Assembly: GCA_964648005.1 (NCBI GenBank)
Contig: CAZYKR010000210.1
Span: 1-7,932, forward strand
Source: JAGQTE01 sp964648005
GTDB taxonomy: Bacteria; Actinomycetota; Acidimicrobiia; Acidimicrobiales; Acidimicrobilacustridaceae
DNA length: 7,932 nucleotides
Direction: 5' to 3'
The position numbers were made by a program, and so were the translations under genes. Of this stretch, positions 6,675-7,932 are shown piece by piece. How positions within the stretch are numbered: the stretch's first letter is position 1; every line of letters starts with the position of its first letter. The notes under the pieces were generated by a model. The model saw only the letters and a list, made by a program, of their open reading frames with translations, ran no database searches and was not told the origin of the DNA.

Positions 6675-6682
6675 GACGCCCC

Positions 6683-7492
6683 ATGAGCGAACCAGCCGTC
6701 CTCGTGGAGCGCGACGGGCACGTCGTGACCGTCACCCTGAACCGTCCCGACAAGCGCAACGCCTTCAACGCCGAGGTGTTGTGCCGGCTCTGCGACGCCT
6801 GGGACATGATCGACAGCGACCCCGACGTGCGGGTCGCCATCCTCACCGGAGCCGGCGGCCACTTCTCGGCCGGCGCCGACCTCGACCGACTCGTCGGGGC
6901 GATGCTGTCGGGCAAGCCGACCGAGAACGAGTTCGAGGAGCGCATCAAGAACGACTTCTCGCTCATCTTCAAGGGCTTCTTGAAGGAGTACCGCACCCGC
7001 AAGCCGCTGATCGCCGCCATCGAGGGGTACTGCTACGCCGGCGGGACCGAGATCCTGCAGGCCACCGACATCCGCGTGGCCGGCAAGGGCGCCGAGATCG
7101 CCATCTCCGAGGTGCGCCGCGGGCTGTTCCCGATGTCGGCGTCGACCATCCGGCTGCCGCGCCAGATCTCCTACGCCCATGCCATGGAGCTGCTGCTCGT
7201 CGGCGACGCCATCTCGCCGAAGAAGGCCAAGAAGTGGGGTCTGATCAACAAGGTCGTCCCCGACGGCGAGGCGCTCGCCGCGGCGCGGGTCTACGCCGAC
7301 AAGATCGCCGCCAACGGCCCCCTCGCCGTGGTCGGCATCAAGGAGGCGGTCCTGGCCTCGGACGGCCTCGCCGAGACGGACGCCTTCGCCAAGGAGATGG
7401 AGATCGGCATGGTCGTCATGGCCTCGGCCGACGCCAAGGAGGGTCCCAAGGCCTTCCTCGAGAAGCGCACGCCCGACTTCCAGGGCAAGTAG
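6683..7492 (+). CDS. Enoyl-CoA hydratase/isomerase (crotonase family), EchA19-like
   Basis: This 269-residue cytoplasmic crotonase-fold enzyme is predicted to hydrate the double bond of an enoyl-CoA in beta-oxidation. LNRPDKRNAFNAE is the family N-terminal signature. The oxyanion hole uses FSAGADL (Ala63) and AGGTEI (Gly120). Both catalytic glutamates of true hydratases are present: Glu123 in GGTEI (7049-7051) and Glu143 in ISEVRRGLFP (7109-7111). RLPRQI and a C-terminal DAKEGPKAFLEKRTP stretch follow. From memory, the GGTEILQ-TDIRVAG and DAKEGP segments resemble M. tuberculosis EchA19 (Rv3516), which acts on the steroid side chain; this was not checked by alignment. ATG 6683 is fixed by the -10 box 8 nt before it. 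A palindrome shared with the F420 oxidoreductase promoter suggests co-regulation. Hydratase assignment is strong; a steroid or other acyl chain as substrate is inferred. Confidence 0.93.
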   Translation: MSEPAVLVERDGHVVTVTLNRPDKRNAFNAEVLCRLCDAWDMIDSDPDVRVAILTGAGGHFSAGADLDRLVGAMLSGKPTENEFEERIKNDFSLIFKGFLKEYRTRKPLIAAIEGYCYAGGTEILQATDIRVAGKGAEIAISEVRRGLFPMSASTIRLPRQISYAHAMELLLVGDAISPKKAKKWGLINKVVPDGEALAAARVYADKIAANGPLAVVGIKEAVLASDGLAETDAFAKEMEIGMVVMASADAKEGPKAFLEKRTPDFQGK

Positions 7493-7530
7493 CCCCTCAC
7501 ACCGGTGGCCGGGTCGGCCCCGGACTCACC

Positions 7531-7582
7531 CCGAAATTGGGCTGGAACCTCCGACACTCCGGAATCCTGAGCCCGATTCCGG
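7531..7582. terminator. Inverted-repeat region between convergent genes, possible two-way terminator
   Basis: CCGAAATTGGGCT (7531-7543) is the near-complement of AGCCCGATTCCGG (7570-7582): 11 of 13 positions pair, the other two being G-U type. Inside it, CCGGAATC (7559-7566) and GATTCCGG (7575-7582) form a perfect 8-bp inverted repeat around 8 nt, so two alternative hairpins share the right arm. It lies between the stop codons of two converging genes, where a bidirectional terminator is expected. No T tract follows on either strand, so a factor-assisted terminator or an extragenic palindrome family is equally possible. Confidence 0.5.
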
Positions 7583-7597
7583 TGGGTTCGGCCGGGT

Positions 7598-7932
7598 TCA
7601 GACGTCGGTGTGGGAGTAGGTGCCGCCGTCGAGCAACCAGGTGGCGGCGATCAGGCGCTCCAGCACGATGTTCTCGACCTGGGCCACGTCGGCCTCGGTG
7701 GTCGGCGCCTGGTCGAGATCGCCGACGGCCGGGCCCTCCCACGAGCCGCGGCCCAACCCCGCCGAGGCGAAGGCCGCGGCGTAGCCGGCGCGGGCGGTGC
7801 GCGTCAGCTCCTGGTCGCGCTTGCGTCGCCGCATGCCGCGCAACTGCTCCAACAGCACCGCCAAGCGGTCGGCCAGGTCCTCGATCTCGGCGATGGGCCG
7901 CAGCCGCGCCGACTCGACGAGGCGGCGCGACG
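7598..7932 (-). CDS. Unrecognised protein, C-terminal part only
   Basis: This minus-strand frame is open from the window edge to a stop at 7598-7600, giving at least 111 residues. I do not recognise the family. The visible part starts with a charged, probably helical stretch (EIEDLADRLAVLLEQLRG), then a basic patch MRRRKRDQEL. An Ala/Gly-rich segment AGYAAAFASAGLGRG and a Gly/Trp turn follow. It ends in an acidic helix-like region (TEADVAQVENIVLERLI) and the tail WLLDGGTYSHTDV. There is no membrane segment or signal peptide in the visible part. The true start lies outside; a TTG at 7864 is internal because the frame continues upstream. Codon use (G/C third positions) looks like the neighbouring genes. 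It converges with the enoyl-CoA hydratase gene and shares the inverted-repeat region with it. Confidence 0.6.
   Translation of the reverse strand, partial: SRRLVESARLRPIAEIEDLADRLAVLLEQLRGMRRRKRDQELTRTARAGYAAAFASAGLGRGSWEGPAVGDLDQAPTTEADVAQVENIVLERLIAATWLLDGGTYSHTDV

Overview
The window is very GC-rich, with GC-biased third codon positions, GTG/TTG starts and a coenzyme F420-type oxidoreductase. This points to an actinobacterium. The TAGCGT -10 boxes set 7-8 nt before start codons (leaderless style) would fit a deep lineage such as Acidimicrobiia. The lineage is an inference; no rRNA or marker gene is present. Coding density is high, and I see no tRNA, rRNA, CRISPR array or mobile element.

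Layout. (1) 2-1819 (+): the 3' part of a hybrid sensor kinase with PAS, HisKA, HATPase, receiver and a C-terminal HPt-like domain whose phospho-accepting His is Gln. (2) 1820-2103: non-coding spacer with a 19-nt tandem repeat and a cluster of CGACCG/CGGTCG hexamers, ending in a -10 box. (3) 2104-2664 (+): low-molecular-weight protein tyrosine phosphatase. (4) 2665-2860: spacer with a 19-nt palindromic operator over a promoter, then a leader with a small hairpin and a good ribosome binding site. (5) 2861-3874 (+): LLM-class F420-dependent oxidoreductase of the Rv3520c type. (6) 3964-5562 (+): secreted, probably lipid-anchored S33-type alpha/beta hydrolase. (7) 5567-6610 (+): lactate/malate dehydrogenase-family protein, 4 nt downstream and so probably co-translated. 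(8) 6611-6682: weak hairpin, then a second promoter with a related palindrome. (9) 6683-7492 (+): crotonase-fold enoyl-CoA hydratase resembling mycobacterial EchA19. (10) 7493-7597: inverted-repeat region between convergent genes. (11) 7598-7932 (-): C-terminal part of an unrecognised protein that runs off the window.

How it fits together. The most interesting link is regulatory. The F420 oxidoreductase and the enoyl-CoA hydratase have matching promoter layouts, each with a TGACGnnnCGTCA palindrome at the -35 region and a TAnCGT -10 box. That suggests one TetR-like repressor controls both, with the hydrolase/dehydrogenase pair lying between them. From memory, the closest mycobacterial relatives of both genes lie in the sterol-degradation region, so a shared acyl-CoA or sterol catabolic role is a testable inference. 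The kinase and phosphatase are signalling genes with no demonstrated connection to this. I found no clearly new multi-gene system; the novelty lies in the regulatory sites and in atypical residues of known families.
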